NCBI RefSeq assembly: GCF_905397435.1
Contig: NZ_CAJPVI010000025.1
Span: forward strand, 1-64,000
Length of the DNA stretch: 64,000 bases
Source: Cupriavidus numazuensis
GTDB lineage: Bacteria > Pseudomonadota > Gammaproteobacteria > Burkholderiales > Burkholderiaceae
Direction: 5' to 3'
The position numbers were made by a program, and so were the translations under genes. Each line of letters begins with the position of its first letter. Positions within the stretch are counted from its first letter, which is position 1. Of the stretch, positions 43,184 to 53,608 are shown piece after piece. Under the pieces are notes generated by a model that was not told where the DNA came from, did not search any database, and was given only the letters and a program-made list of their open reading frames with translations.

Positions 43184-45079
43184 TCAGGATGCGCAGGCCA
43201 CGTGGGGCGCGGGCTGGGGTTGGAACAGTTCATAGACAAGGTGGGCCCGGCGCGCGCGCGTGGCGGCCTGGTTGACGTAGCCCTTGTCGGCAATTTCGTT
43301 GGCGTCGATGGAAGGCGGCTCGGCCATCAGCAGCACGCGCCGCACGGCCATGCTGGCGCCGGCGCTGCCGCCACGCAGCCGGTCGCGGATTGCGTTGATG
43401 ACCACCGGGTGGCGCACCAGGGTTTCCGCATCGGCCTCGGCGAGTTCCGGCGCAAGCGCGCGGCACGCGGGCAGGTTCGGCCAGGCCAGCGCGGCCAGAT
43501 AGTCGTAGTCGTGGCCGCAGACGACGGCGTCGGTGATCAGCGGCGCGCATTGCTCGACCAGGCCCAGGCGGACCGCGCCGGTGCGCACCCACGTGCCGTT
43601 GGTGAGCTTGAAGTCCTCCACCACGCGGCCGGCGAAGGTCACGCCACGCGCCGGGTCGGCCGGATCGGCCAGGCGTACGGCGTCGCCGAGGCAGAAGTAG
43701 CCTTCGTCGTCGAAGGCGGCTGCGGTCAGGTCCGGACGCTTGACGTAACCGGCGAACACGAACGGGCCGCGCATACGGATTTCGTAGCGACCGTCGCCAC
43801 TGTCCAGCGGGACGAGCTTGACTTCGGAGCCGGGCATCGGCACGCCGACGTTGCCCGGCGCCTCGGTCGGCCACGGACACTGGATGCCCATGCCGCTGGT
43901 CTCGGTACAGGCCAGGCCCGAACAGAACACGATGCGCTCGCCAATGGTGGCTTCCGCGGCACGGTGGATGCGCTCCCACACGTCGCGCGGCAGGCTGGCG
44001 CCGCCGTAGGAGAAATTCACGGCCTCGGCGAACAGGCTGCGGGCCAGTTCCGGGTCACGCTCCAGTTCCGTGGCCAGCATGGTCCACGCCGACGGCACGC
44101 TCGTGAAGATTGCCGGGGAGACTTCGCGCAGGTTGCGCACCGTGCGCTCGAACTGGCCAGGCAGCGGCCTGCCGTCGTCGATGTAGTGCGTACCGCCCAG
44201 CACGACCGCACGGCTCAGGTTGAGCACGCCGCCCAGGCCATGGTGCCAGGGCAGCCAGCACAGGAACGACGGCTGGCGCTCGGTCAGCGCAGCATAGGTG
44301 TCTGCATAGTAGGTGGCGACAGCGGCCAGGTTGCTGTACGACAGCGCCACGCCCTTCGGCGTGCCGGTCGAGCCTGACGTGAACAGCACGCGGCCGGTCT
44401 GCTCAGGGCGGATCGCCGCGTGTGCGGCCGCCAGGCGGCTCAGGCGTGCCGGCGTCAGTTCGGTGGCAACAAGCTGGCTCCACGCCATTTGGTTGCCCGT
44501 TGCGCCGCTCACGGCAATAACCGGGGCATTGCCGCAGTCCAGCGCCGCAATGGCGCGTTCGAAGGGCGCGGCCGACTGCACGAAGACCGCGGCCGGCGGC
44601 ACCAGCTCTGCCACGCTGCGCAGCCGGGCGAAATCGCGGCTCACCAGCGAGTAGGCCGGCGAAACGGGCGCGGTCGGCACGCCGACGTATTCTGCGGCAA
44701 GCAGCAGCACGGCCTGTTCGATGGAATTGCCGGACAGCAGCATCAGCGGGCGGTCCTGGCCCAGGCCCATGTCGAGCAGCGCGGCGCCGACTGCCTGCAC
44801 TTGCTGCCACAGATCGGCCCAGCTCAGCGACCGCCACTCGCCTTGCGCATCACGCTCGCGGAACGCGGGGAGGGTGCCGCGCCGTTCCGCCCACTGCGGC
44901 AGGAACTCGGGCAGGCCGTGCTGGGTCAGGTCCGCAGGTGGCGTGGCGCAACGCAGCAGGACGGTGCCGTCCGCACGGGTTTCCACCACCGTCTGGCGGC
45001 TCGGGAATACGGTCGGGCGGTAGCGTGCCGGCTGGTCAGCCGGCACGGCTGGCACAGTTCCGGCCAGGGATGCTGTCAT
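43184..45079 (-). CDS. Acyl-CoA synthetase of the feruloyl-CoA synthase-like group
   Basis: 631 residues. AMP-binding P-loop VLFTSGSTGTPKGVALSYSN (about 230-250), A5-type TETSGMGIQCPWPTEAPGNVG, GDAVRLADPADPARGVTFAGRVVEDFKLTNGTWV near 470-505. The late GRVVEDFKL and shortened C-terminus are those of the feruloyl/aryl-CoA synthase group rather than FadD. It activates a carboxylic acid with ATP and CoA. First gene of the operon; an operator-like inverted repeat lies 123 bases upstream. Confidence 0.88.
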   Translation of the reverse strand: MTASLAGTVPAVPADQPARYRPTVFPSRQTVVETRADGTVLLRCATPPADLTQHGLPEFLPQWAERRGTLPAFRERDAQGEWRSLSWADLWQQVQAVGAALLDMGLGQDRPLMLLSGNSIEQAVLLLAAEYVGVPTAPVSPAYSLVSRDFARLRSVAELVPPAAVFVQSAAPFERAIAALDCGNAPVIAVSGATGNQMAWSQLVATELTPARLSRLAAAHAAIRPEQTGRVLFTSGSTGTPKGVALSYSNLAAVATYYADTYAALTERQPSFLCWLPWHHGLGGVLNLSRAVVLGGTHYIDDGRPLPGQFERTVRNLREVSPAIFTSVPSAWTMLATELERDPELARSLFAEAVNFSYGGASLPRDVWERIHRAAEATIGERIVFCSGLACTETSGMGIQCPWPTEAPGNVGVPMPGSEVKLVPLDSGDGRYEIRMRGPFVFAGYVKRPDLTAAAFDDEGYFCLGDAVRLADPADPARGVTFAGRVVEDFKLTNGTWVRTGAVRLGLVEQCAPLITDAVVCGHDYDYLAALAWPNLPACRALAPELAEADAETLVRHPVVINAIRDRLRGGSAGASMAVRRVLLMAEPPSIDANEIADKGYVNQAATRARRAHLVYELFQPQPAPHVACAS

Positions 45080-45201
45080 GTTGTTGCCTCCACGGTATAG
45101 GGCGGGCCAGGGTGGCTCGCCTTGCGCTCGCCGCCTGCGCTGCTGGCAGGGCGTGGCGTTGGTATGGCGCTAAGTTACCGGGGAGGGGTGGGGTGGGAAA
45201 A

Positions 45202-45218
45202 CCACCCGCATCAGGTGG
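45202..45218. promoter_or_regulatory. CCACC-N7-GGTGG operator candidate (CoA-ligase operon)
   Basis: CCACC-CGCATCA-GGTGG, a perfect 5-bp inverted repeat 123 bases before the CoA-ligase ATG. The same motif and nearly the same spacer recur at 48264-48284 and 54861-54877. Confidence 0.6.
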
Positions 45219-45270
45219 CCGGGTGGTCAGGGCGTGGGCGGCCCGGAGGGGGAAACCGTGTGCGCCGCGC

Positions 45271-48072
45271 TCAGGCGTCCTGTCCGAGCCCGCGGTCGCG
45301 CATGCGCGCCACGGCCTCGTCGCGGCTGCTCACGCCGAGCTTGCGGAAGATGTTCCGCAAATGCCACTTCACCGTTTCCGGCGACAGGCCGAGCGTGCGG
45401 GCGATCTTCTTGTTGGGCAGCGCCTGCGCCAGCAGCCGCACCACGTCGGCTTCGCGGTCGCTCAGTTCTTCCTGTCCTGCCAAGGCGTGGCCGGCGCTGT
45501 CGGGAGCATCGGCCGTCATCTGCGGCAGCGCACGCGCCGCAGCCTGCAGGCGCTCGACGTAGAAGCCGAGCACCGGATCCTGCGGCTCATTGGCCGCCGC
45601 GGCGACAAGCAGGTCAAGCGAGCCCGGGTAGGCGTCCATCAACGCCCGGACCAGGCCGAGCTTGTGCCCGAGACGCAGGGCGATCATGGCGTGATCCTGG
45701 ACCGTCTCCGTGTCGCCGCGCCGCGATGCGATCACCGCGGCCAGGATGTGCTGCTGCGTGGCATGCCGCTGCCATCCGCGTGCCTCGCAATACGCCAGCA
45801 GGTCCATGACGCGCCGCCAGCCGTCGTCGAGGTCATCGTGCGCCAGGCTGACGAGAATGCTGGCCCGTTCGGCGGACAAGTGGATGGCATCGAGCGAGCC
45901 CCGGGGCGCATGCTGGTGGCGCAGCGCGACCGCGCGCAGCCGGGCCAGCACCGCTTCGGCAGTGTCGATATCGCCACTGACGAGATTTAGCAGGACCTGG
46001 TAGCCGAGGCTCTGGGCCACCAGCCGGTCGAGCCGGAATTGGTTGCCGTACTCTTCCATGCGTTCGAGCTGCGCAAAGGCATCGAGCCGGTGGCCGCTCA
46101 GCCAATGCGCAGCGGCCAGCACGGTGTGCACGCGCAGCACGGTATCGGGGATCGATACCCGTTCCAGCACGTCCACGCGGTCTTCCAGCAAACGCCGCGC
46201 AGCGTCCAGGTCGCCTTGTTCGTAGAGGGTTTCGGCCAGCAGTGCCGCGGCAAAGTACTCGGGCTCCGAACGCGTGCTGCCCGCCTGTTCGACTTCGCGC
46301 AGCACGTCGCGGCACACGCGCTCGGCCTGCAGCATCTTGCCCTCGAGCGCGTAGCTGAAACCGATCATGCAACGCCCGTTCAGGCTGCCGCTGGCCGTAC
46401 CGACCAGCGGTGCGCCTTCGACCATGAGGGGCCGGGCGTCGGTCTGGACGCGGCGAGCCTGTTCGAATTCACCGAGATGCATATAGAGCCACGACAGCAG
46501 GTTGTTGCGGCCACCTGCGTAGAAGGGCTCCAGCTGTTCCGGCGGCTGCAGCACCTGTGGCAGCAGCGCCTGCGCGCCGGCAGTGTCGTCGCGCAACACC
46601 ATGATGCTGAGGCGCTGCAAGGCCAGGCGGTAGCGCAGGTTGTCCGCGTCGGCCGGCAGGTCCGCTTCGATGCGGTCGGCGATCGCCGCGGCAGCATCGG
46701 CGTCGTGCATGTAGATATGCATGCGCAACGTCAGCATGCGCAGTTCCATGCGCTGCTGGACCTGTTCGGCCGGCAACAGCCGCAGCAACGCGAGCGCCTT
46801 GCGCGTTTCGCCACGCGACATCAGCGTGGTGGCGAAGCGTTCGACGAAATCGGCGGCCGTGCCGGGCTCGCCGGCCAGGATCGCGTGCCGCACGGCCTCT
46901 TCGAGCATGCGGTGGTCGCGGAACCATTGCCAGGCCGCGGCGTGCACAGCCGCTTGCTGGCGTTCACTGCGTGCGCGAAAGCGTTCGGCCAGTGTCTCGC
47001 GCAACAGCGGGTGCAGGCGATACCACGTCTCGCGCCCGGAATCGTCGACCGGCGCAATGAACAGGTTCTCGCTTTCGAGCCGTGCCAGCAGCGTCAGCAC
47101 CTCGGCTTCGGTCTGGCTGCCCTCGCTCAGCGCGGCACAGAGCGAGGCACTGAAGCGCTCGCACGCGGCGGCGCGCACCAGCAGCTCGGCCTCGTCCGGC
47201 GCCAGGCGCGACAGCACCTCGCGCTCGAAATAGCCGGCAAAGGCGCCGGCATTCTGCACATTGGCGTGCACGAAATCGGTCGCAAAGGAAATGCCGCTGT
47301 CGTGCTGCTTCTTGCGCTTCCAGTGCGTGGCGAACAGCTGCAGGCCTGCTACCCAGCCGTCGGTCAGTTCGTGCAGCATGCGCGCATCGCGCGGAGCGAT
47401 GTCCCCCAGCTGGGCCGTCAGGAACTGGCGCGATTCCTCGGCAGTGAAGCGCAGGTCGCGCTGGTCGAGCTCCAGCAGCATGCCCTGGTCCCGCACGCGG
47501 CCCAGAGAGAGCGGCAGCGCAGCGCGGGAAACCAGCACCAGATGCAGGTTAGGCGGTGCGTAATCCACCAGCCATTGCATCGCGTCGCGCACGCGCAACT
47601 CGGTGATGTGATGGAGATCGTCGAGCACCAGCGTGAGTTCACGCGGGCAGGCGGCAATGCCGCGCACCAACGCGATGATGGTGCGCTCGACGCCTTCATC
47701 GTCCAGCCCGCGGCCCGCCAGCAGCATGGCTTCGCGCGTGATGGCGGGGCTGACGTCCGACAGGCATCCCAGCAGCCGGTCGAGCCAGCGTGCGAGGTCG
47801 TTGTCCTCGGGCTCCGCCGTCAGCCACGCCATGTCGAAGCCAAGGCCAAGCAGCTCCAGACGCCAGGCCATCAGCGCCGCGGACTTGCCGCAACCTGCCG
47901 GTCCCTGGATCACGATGCAGCGGCGCCGGCGCGCTTCGGTCAGTTGCGCCAGCAGCCGCTCGCGGGCCACGACGCGGGCCGCGCCGCGCTGTGCCACGCC
48001 GGCACGTGCCGGCATGGTTGCAGCGAGAGATGGCGCAGGGGCGGGCGAGGGCGTATCGGTCCGTTCAGGCAT
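45271..48072 (-). CDS. MalT-like LuxR-family transcriptional activator (LAL type) 1
   Basis: 933 residues from ATG 48072; the true start is uncertain because the frame is open to 48303 and no clear ribosome site is seen. Walker A GPAGCGKS (57-64) and Walker [12 protein letters not shown] define a STAND ATPase, followed by a long helical TPR-like sensor region. The last 60 residues ([34 protein letters not shown]) are a LuxR helix-turn-helix. It should switch on transcription when an inducer and ATP are bound. Divergent from a paralogue and beside the CoA-ligase operon. Confidence 0.9.
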   Translation of the reverse strand: MPERTDTPSPAPAPSLAATMPARAGVAQRGAARVVARERLLAQLTEARRRRCIVIQGPAGCGKSAALMAWRLELLGLGFDMAWLTAEPEDNDLARWLDRLLGCLSDVSPAITREAMLLAGRGLDDEGVERTIIALVRGIAACPRELTLVLDDLHHITELRVRDAMQWLVDYAPPNLHLVLVSRAALPLSLGRVRDQGMLLELDQRDLRFTAEESRQFLTAQLGDIAPRDARMLHELTDGWVAGLQLFATHWKRKKQHDSGISFATDFVHANVQNAGAFAGYFEREVLSRLAPDEAELLVRAAACERFSASLCAALSEGSQTEAEVLTLLARLESENLFIAPVDDSGRETWYRLHPLLRETLAERFRARSERQQAAVHAAAWQWFRDHRMLEEAVRHAILAGEPGTAADFVERFATTLMSRGETRKALALLRLLPAEQVQQRMELRMLTLRMHIYMHDADAAAAIADRIEADLPADADNLRYRLALQRLSIMVLRDDTAGAQALLPQVLQPPEQLEPFYAGGRNNLLSWLYMHLGEFEQARRVQTDARPLMVEGAPLVGTASGSLNGRCMIGFSYALEGKMLQAERVCRDVLREVEQAGSTRSEPEYFAAALLAETLYEQGDLDAARRLLEDRVDVLERVSIPDTVLRVHTVLAAAHWLSGHRLDAFAQLERMEEYGNQFRLDRLVAQSLGYQVLLNLVSGDIDTAEAVLARLRAVALRHQHAPRGSLDAIHLSAERASILVSLAHDDLDDGWRRVMDLLAYCEARGWQRHATQQHILAAVIASRRGDTETVQDHAMIALRLGHKLGLVRALMDAYPGSLDLLVAAAANEPQDPVLGFYVERLQAAARALPQMTADAPDSAGHALAGQEELSDREADVVRLLAQALPNKKIARTLGLSPETVKWHLRNIFRKLGVSSRDEAVARMRDRGLGQDA

Positions 48073-48263
48073 GGGGCGGAACACTCGGTACAGTTGTTGA
48101 GGGGCCGTGGAAAAGGAACCTTGTGGGATCCATGTGGGATCCATGTGCGGCCGATTGTACGGCAGTTGACCCCATTCGCCGCCACCTGCGGCGCCGCGCA
48201 GACCCCGCTGGCGCCACATTCGCTGACCCGGCCCCTTCGCCGCGAGTGGCGGCCGGTCCGGTG

Positions 48264-48284
48264 CCCCACCCGCAAAAGGTGGGG
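48264..48284. promoter_or_regulatory. Operator candidate between the two MalT-like regulators
   Basis: CCCCACC-CGCAAAA-GGTGGGG, seven-base arms with a seven-base spacer, in the 322-base divergent region. The centre matches the motifs at 45202 and 54861, implying autoregulation or cross-regulation. The rest of 48073-48394 contains a short GGGATCCATGT tandem repeat and no gene. Confidence 0.55.
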
Positions 48285-48394
48285 CGGGCAACCGCGCGGC
48301 CATGCCATCGCCTCTGTCCCCTATAGTGCGGCTGCGTCCCGGCCGCCGATGATCGGCCGGCCGGCAGTTTGTCCCGCGCTCCGCTGAAGGCCCG

Positions 48395-51085
48395 ATGGAA
48401 CGTTACCCACCCCTTGCCACCCGCTTCATGCCGCCGCGGCTTTCCCAGCGGCTGGTACCGCGCGACGCACTGGTGCGCCAACTGCATGCTGCACGGCATT
48501 GCCGGCTGATGCTGCTGCGTGCGCCGGCCGGTTATGGCAAGTCCCTCACGCTCGCGCAATGGCGCAAGCGCCTGGTGGAGGAGGGTGCACGCGTCGCGTG
48601 GCTGACGCTGTGCGAGGAAGATGACTCGCCATACGCGTTCTGCACCAGTCTGCACGCGAGCTTCAGGCAAGCGGGGCTCAATCTGCGCTGGCAGCCAGCC
48701 AGTTGCTCCGATCCCCAGATCCTGGTGCGCGACCTGATTGGCGCACTGGCCGGCGCCGCCGGTGAGCTCTATCTGGTGCTCGACGAACTGGAACACGTGC
48801 GCGAACCCGCCACCGTTGCTGTGCTGCAGTCGCTGCTCGATGCGCGCCTGCCGGACGTGCACGTCGTTGCTGCCACACGGCAGGCGAGCGCGCTGGCGCT
48901 CGGAAGGCTTCAGGGCGCTGGCGAACTGCATACCGTGGGCGCCATCGACCTGGCTTTCAGTCTCGCGGAGACTCAGGCCTTCCTGGCACGCCGGCCGAAC
49001 GCGTCATCCCGTGGGAACGCCGAAGCGTTGGACGCGGCGGTGTTGATGCACGAGTCGACCGAGGGCTGGCCGGTCGGACTGGAACTGCTCGCCGGACAGG
49101 CCGGCGCGCTTGCCAATGACAGCGATGGGGCTGACGCTCCATGCCCCGCCGCCTTGCGTGACTACATCGACGAAGCAGCCTTGCCAGGCCTCCCCGAGGA
49201 CCTGCTGCGCTGGGCCACGTGGCTCTCCCGGCTGCGCCGCTTCAATGCCGCGTTGGCCACGCACGTGACAGGCGATGCGGACTCCGCGCAACGGCTGGCG
49301 GTAGCCGACGAACTGGGGCTTTTCCTGCAGCCTGCAACGGCTCAGGCCGACGGCTGGTGGCGCTTTCACCCGCAGTTTGCCGCCGCGCTGCGGCACCGCC
49401 ATCCCGCAAGCGAGGACGATGCCGCCGAACTGCATCGCCGCGCCGCCATGTGGCTGGCCCAGCAGGGTTACGTCTCCGAAGCGCTGCCGCATGCGCTGCG
49501 CTGCGGCGACGACGCACCGGTCATTGCGGTACTCGACGAAGTTGCGCCGGATCTGCCTGCAGTGAGCCAGCTGCGTGACTTCCTGCGCTGGCTCGATGGC
49601 CGCCCCGCGGGCCGCCCGATCGACCACCCCGTGCTCTGCCTGACTGCCGTGTGGGCGTGCGTGGTATCGGCGAGGCCCCAGGAAGCGATGGACTGGCTGC
49701 ATCGCTGGCACGCAATGGGCGCCTGCGATGCGCTGACCGTCGCGCGGCACACGGCGCTGGTCACCGCGACGATTGCTGTCCAGCGCGACGATCTGCCGCG
49801 CGCGCAAGCCATTTTCCAGGCAATGCCAGACCCTCCGATCGATAGCCCGGCGCTCGAGCACGTCCGCATGGCCTTGGCTACGCGTTGCGGCGCGATGACG
49901 GGCCGGCGCCCGCCACACCTGGCGCCGGCGCGCGCCGACGCCAGCGAGATCGCGCTGATGCGCACCGGCACTGCAGCCGTGGCGGCATGGCTGGAAGGGC
50001 ATGCGCGCGAGGCATTCCGCCTCGGCGGCGAAGCCCTGGCGACGGCGGAACGCACCTATGGCTGGCGTTCGATTGCCGCATGCCTGTGCGCGGTGCCGGT
50101 CGCCTGTGCGCTGTATGAGCAGGACCAGCCGCAGCAGGCGCGCGAGCATCTGGCGGGACGCTTCGCGCTGGTGCGCTTTGCCACGCCTGACGTGCTGATC
50201 GAGGCGGCGGTGTGCCGCGCGCGCCTGCTGGCCTGCAGTGGCGAAGTCCACCACGCCCTGGCGAGCCTTGCCGAAGCGGAATCCACGCTCCAGCAACGCG
50301 GCCTGCCGCGCGGGGAGGCAAGGGTGGTCGCGGAGCAGGTGCGGCTCGCGCTGTCGCTGCATGACCGCCGCCATGCGGGGCGCCTGCAGGCAGCGCTCGA
50401 CGACATCGCGCGCGCCCATGTTCTCGACATACCGCGCGACCAGGAGATCAGGGCCATCGTGGCGCTCTCGCGCGCCCGCGTGGCACTGGCGGCGGCAGAT
50501 CCGGAACAGGCACAGGCCGCGCTGGAAATCGCCCATTCCGAGGGCGAGGCAAGCGGCAGGATACGGCTGGTAGCCTGTGCCGAACTGCTGCAGGCGCAGG
50601 CCTGGGAGGATGTCGGGCAATCTGAAATGGCGCGGACCTGTCTGGCTTCCGCGCTGGCTGCAGGCGAACGTCTGGGGCTGGTCAGGACCTTTGTCGACGA
50701 AGGGGAACGCGTGCGAAAGCTGCTAGGCGAGTACGCCGGCGAACTGCCGGCGGGCCATACGGCCCAGCCGCCAGTCGACCGGCAACTTGCCGTCGCGCGC
50801 GAGCCGGTTGGTCGTAGCGCATCGGCGCAGCCTGTCGTAGCTGGCGTCGATCCGGACCAGATGGGCAGCGCGCTCAGCCATGTCCTGACGCGCCGCGAGC
50901 GCGAAATCCTGGCGCTGCTCGAACAGTCGATGACCAACAAGCATATTGCGCTGGTGCTCAATCTCAGCGTCGATACCGTGAAGTGGAATATGCGGCAGAT
51001 CTTCAGCAAGCTGGGGGTGTCGCGTCGTTACGATGCGATTTTGAAGGCGCGTAGTGCTGTGCAGCAGGGGGTGGGGAGGGGGTGA
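48395..51085 (+). CDS. MalT-like LuxR-family transcriptional activator (LAL type) 2
   Basis: 896 residues, paralogous to the divergent regulator. Walker A APAGYGKS (43-50), Walker [12 protein letters not shown] (near 125), a long TPR-like sensor (about 350-800), and LuxR helix-turn-helix [16 protein letters not shown] then [20 protein letters not shown]. The pair may respond to the same or sequential intermediates of the neighbouring acyl-CoA pathways. A repeat element begins 31 bases after the stop. Confidence 0.9.
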   Translation: MERYPPLATRFMPPRLSQRLVPRDALVRQLHAARHCRLMLLRAPAGYGKSLTLAQWRKRLVEEGARVAWLTLCEEDDSPYAFCTSLHASFRQAGLNLRWQPASCSDPQILVRDLIGALAGAAGELYLVLDELEHVREPATVAVLQSLLDARLPDVHVVAATRQASALALGRLQGAGELHTVGAIDLAFSLAETQAFLARRPNASSRGNAEALDAAVLMHESTEGWPVGLELLAGQAGALANDSDGADAPCPAALRDYIDEAALPGLPEDLLRWATWLSRLRRFNAALATHVTGDADSAQRLAVADELGLFLQPATAQADGWWRFHPQFAAALRHRHPASEDDAAELHRRAAMWLAQQGYVSEALPHALRCGDDAPVIAVLDEVAPDLPAVSQLRDFLRWLDGRPAGRPIDHPVLCLTAVWACVVSARPQEAMDWLHRWHAMGACDALTVARHTALVTATIAVQRDDLPRAQAIFQAMPDPPIDSPALEHVRMALATRCGAMTGRRPPHLAPARADASEIALMRTGTAAVAAWLEGHAREAFRLGGEALATAERTYGWRSIAACLCAVPVACALYEQDQPQQAREHLAGRFALVRFATPDVLIEAAVCRARLLACSGEVHHALASLAEAESTLQQRGLPRGEARVVAEQVRLALSLHDRRHAGRLQAALDDIARAHVLDIPRDQEIRAIVALSRARVALAAADPEQAQAALEIAHSEGEASGRIRLVACAELLQAQAWEDVGQSEMARTCLASALAAGERLGLVRTFVDEGERVRKLLGEYAGELPAGHTAQPPVDRQLAVAREPVGRSASAQPVVAGVDPDQMGSALSHVLTRREREILALLEQSMTNKHIALVLNLSVDTVKWNMRQIFSKLGVSRRYDAILKARSAVQQGVGRG

Positions 51086-51115
51086 GGGTTATGGGTTCTT
51101 TGACGGAATCGGGGG

Positions 51116-51922
51116 GTGTCGTGCTTGGCGGGCGCCGCTGTTTCGCCGGCGTAGCCGGCGAGTCACTTTTGTCCGAGCGACAAAAGTAACCAAAAACGCG
51201 TTTTGGTTGCCCCAAAGGGGCGAATTTTTATCGTAGTGTGCCAGCGGTGTTGTACGGGTATGGGCTTCAGAGTCAGTCACGCTGCCTGCCGCGTGGGGCA
51301 CGACCGTGGCCGGGAATACGGCGCTGATTGAACGAGCCCTGCAAGCGTTCGTGGCCCCTGCTGCCAACGGCATCGTGCAAGGGCCTTCGGCTGCGCTACG
51401 CGCAGAGCCCTAGTCTAAGCACACAGGCCCAGGGCCAACCACGCCTCGGTGACGATGCCCGCGCATGCATGCGCGGAGTAGAGAAAGGGCAGCGGAAGGG
51501 ATAAAGGGACCTCGGGCACCAGCGAGGTTGATCAGCTTGCGCCCAGACGACGACGCGCGCGTAGCGCAGCCGAAGGCGTCCCACCACTGACCTTATTGAA
51601 ACGCTGTACCCGAGTCCGTCTTGGGGATCGTCCAAAAGCCGTGCCGCGCCAGGCACAGGTTCTGACTCACATGGCGTAGCAGGGTCGAACGGCTGACCAC
51701 CATCGCAGGCGTCCAAAGCCGTTTGAACCCCTGCCGCCGTGGAATTGATGGCCAGCGGCAACGACGCGCTTTTCTGCCTACTCTTTTGTCGCTCGGACAA
51801 AAGAGTAGGTCGCCGGCTACGCCGGCGAAACAGCGGCGCCTGCCAAGAACGACACCTCAATCCCAACTACAAAACCCCCGCCGGCTACGCCGGCGAAACG
51901 GCGGCGCCTGCCAAGAACGATA
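51116..51922. repeat. Dispersed mosaic element, copy 3 (0.81 kb, inverted core)
   Basis: Left module at 51116-51160, hairpin ACTTTTGTC-CGAGC-GACAAAAGT, the block ending in ...GGGGCGAATTTTTATCG, a core inverted relative to copies 1 and 2, then hairpin CTCTTTTGTC-GCTCG-GACAAAAGAG and inverted modules at 51811-51855 and 51879-51922. It lies between convergent genes and contains no gene I can support. Confidence 0.85.
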
Positions 51923-51957
51923 AACCCCGCCCTCACCAGCAGCCTCCTCACCCCCCT

Positions 51958-52926
51958 TCACTCTGCCGTCGCCCCACTAGCCTTAATCAACCTGGCCATT
52001 ACCGGCTCCGTCGCATCAAACTCCCGCCTGAACTCGGCGGAAGTATTGCCGACCGGCTCCAGCGCCATCGCATCAAGCCTCGCACGCATGGCCGGCGACT
52101 GCACCGACGCACGCGCCTCGCTCTCCAGCCTCGACAGGATCGCCGCAGGCGTGCCCGACCGTGCAAACAGCCCCAGCCACGCAGGCGGACGCATCTCCTG
52201 ATCGGCCATGCCGGCTTCGGTCATGGTCGGCACATCAGGCATCTCCTTGATGCGCTTGTCACCCATCACGGCCAGGGCGCGCAAGCGGCCGCTCTTGATC
52301 TGCGGCCCGAGCGTGGTCACCGAGCCGATGGCCCAAGAAATATTGCCGGCCAGCATGTCCTGCACCATCGGCGCTTCGCCCTTGTAGGCCACGTGCGTCA
52401 TGTCCAGGCCGCGCGTCTGGTTCAGGTGAGCGCCCACGAGGTGCGGAAACGATCCCACGCCATACGAACCGAAGCTCACCTTGCCCTTGTTCTTCGCCGC
52501 CCAAGCCAGGAACTCCTGCACGTTCTTCGCCGGCACATCGCGCGTGACCGCGAACACGATCTTGCCCACTGCGACTTCGCTGACGAAGGCCAGGTCGCGG
52601 CGCACGTCATACGGAACGTGAGCATACAGGTACGGCGTGTTGATTAGCGGGGCCGAGTGCGAAAGCAGGATGGTGTAGCCGTCCGGCGCGCCACGCGTGA
52701 CGGCCTGCACAGCGATCATGCCGCCGCCGCCGGGCTTGTTGTCGACGATGATCGGCTGGCCGAGCCGCTTGCCCATGTCCTCGGCCAGTGCGCGTGCGAC
52801 GGTATCAGTGGCGCCGCCAGGAGGGCCGGGCACGACGAAGGTGATGGGCCGCGACGGATAGGTCTGCGCCGCGCTCATCGCGCTCCATGCCAGCAGGCCA
52901 AGGAAGAACAGGGGTTTGCTACGCAT
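51958..52926 (-). CDS. Bug/TctC-family tripartite tricarboxylate transporter binding protein
   Basis: 322 residues with signal peptide PLFFLGLLAWSAMSAAQ. YPSRPITFVVPGPPGGATD, NKPGGGGMIAVQAV and DGYTILLS are the family's ligand-pocket segments. A periplasmic receptor for an organic acid, possibly the substrate of the neighbouring oxidative cluster. No TctAB genes nearby. Last gene of the leftward group. Confidence 0.92.
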   Translation of the reverse strand: MRSKPLFFLGLLAWSAMSAAQTYPSRPITFVVPGPPGGATDTVARALAEDMGKRLGQPIIVDNKPGGGGMIAVQAVTRGAPDGYTILLSHSAPLINTPYLYAHVPYDVRRDLAFVSEVAVGKIVFAVTRDVPAKNVQEFLAWAAKNKGKVSFGSYGVGSFPHLVGAHLNQTRGLDMTHVAYKGEAPMVQDMLAGNISWAIGSVTTLGPQIKSGRLRALAVMGDKRIKEMPDVPTMTEAGMADQEMRPPAWLGLFARSGTPAAILSRLESEARASVQSPAMRARLDAMALEPVGNTSAEFRREFDATEPVMARLIKASGATAE

Positions 52927-53017
52927 TTCGTTTTACCTCACTTCAAGGGTAGGGCGGATCTGCGCGTGCGGCGCAGGCGAATCGAAACGGTATCGTGCGC
53001 GCGGCGGGCGGGAACCC

Positions 53018-53524
53018 TCAGGTTTGGCTGGGCGGGTTTTCCCTCGCGCGGGTTTCCCCGGTCCCGACGCGCTGCGTGGCGAAGACACCGGTGGTCTGCA
53101 GCACCATGCGCCCGTCGACAGTCAGGCAACACAGGCCGTTGGTGATGCGCTTGCCTTGCTTGACGAACGTCACCCGCGCTTCGATCCAGTCGCCTTCACG
53201 CACGGCGGACAGGTAGTCCACGCTCAGGTGAGCCGTGCGCGGCACCAGGTCGGGGTTGTCCCGCCGCATGACGATGCCGTAGGCGCTGTCCGCCAGCGCG
53301 GCCAGGTAGCCGCCATGGGCAATGTCCTGCACGTTGAGATGCTCTGCGGCCACCCGCGCACCGACCACGGGCTCGGTCTCGTGCAGATACACCGGCCCGA
53401 AGAGATGGATGAAACCGCGGTGCGTCGGGAGTGGCCGGAAGCCTGCGGGGACGACAGCGACGTCCTGCCGCGCCGGCAACGCGCCGCATTCGAAGGCAAT
53501 GGATCGGGTGGCTGACATATTCAT
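53018..53524 (-). CDS. PaaI-type acyl-CoA thioesterase
   Basis: 168 residues, hot-dog fold. EHLNVQDIAHGGYLAALADSA contains the HGG-x3-D/E-type active-site pattern of the PaaI/4HBT family, and HLSVDYLSAVREGDWIEA follows as usual. It would hydrolyse an acyl-CoA, perhaps to relieve CoA trapping in the CoA-transferase pathway upstream. A start two codons later (53518) is possible. Confidence 0.88.
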   Translation of the reverse strand: MNMSATRSIAFECGALPARQDVAVVPAGFRPLPTHRGFIHLFGPVYLHETEPVVGARVAAEHLNVQDIAHGGYLAALADSAYGIVMRRDNPDLVPRTAHLSVDYLSAVREGDWIEARVTFVKQGKRITNGLCCLTVDGRMVLQTTGVFATQRVGTGETRARENPPSQT

Positions 53525-53608
53525 GCGGGAAAAAGGCTCCGGCCGATGGCCGGAGCTGAAAACTTGCCACGCGGTGGCGGCAAGGTGGAGACAACGTCAA
53601 TGCCCGGC

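Noticed and set aside
48110-48145. GGGATCCATGT tandem repeat upstream of the first MalT-like gene as part of a longer protein
   Set aside because: Extending the regulator to 48144 or 48303 adds low-complexity residues unlike the family; ATG 48072 is preferred, though the start remains uncertain.
46039-48387. 782-codon frame opposite the first MalT-like regulator
   Set aside because: The minus-strand protein has full ATPase and helix-turn-helix motifs; the opposite frame is Gln/Arg/His-rich with no domain.
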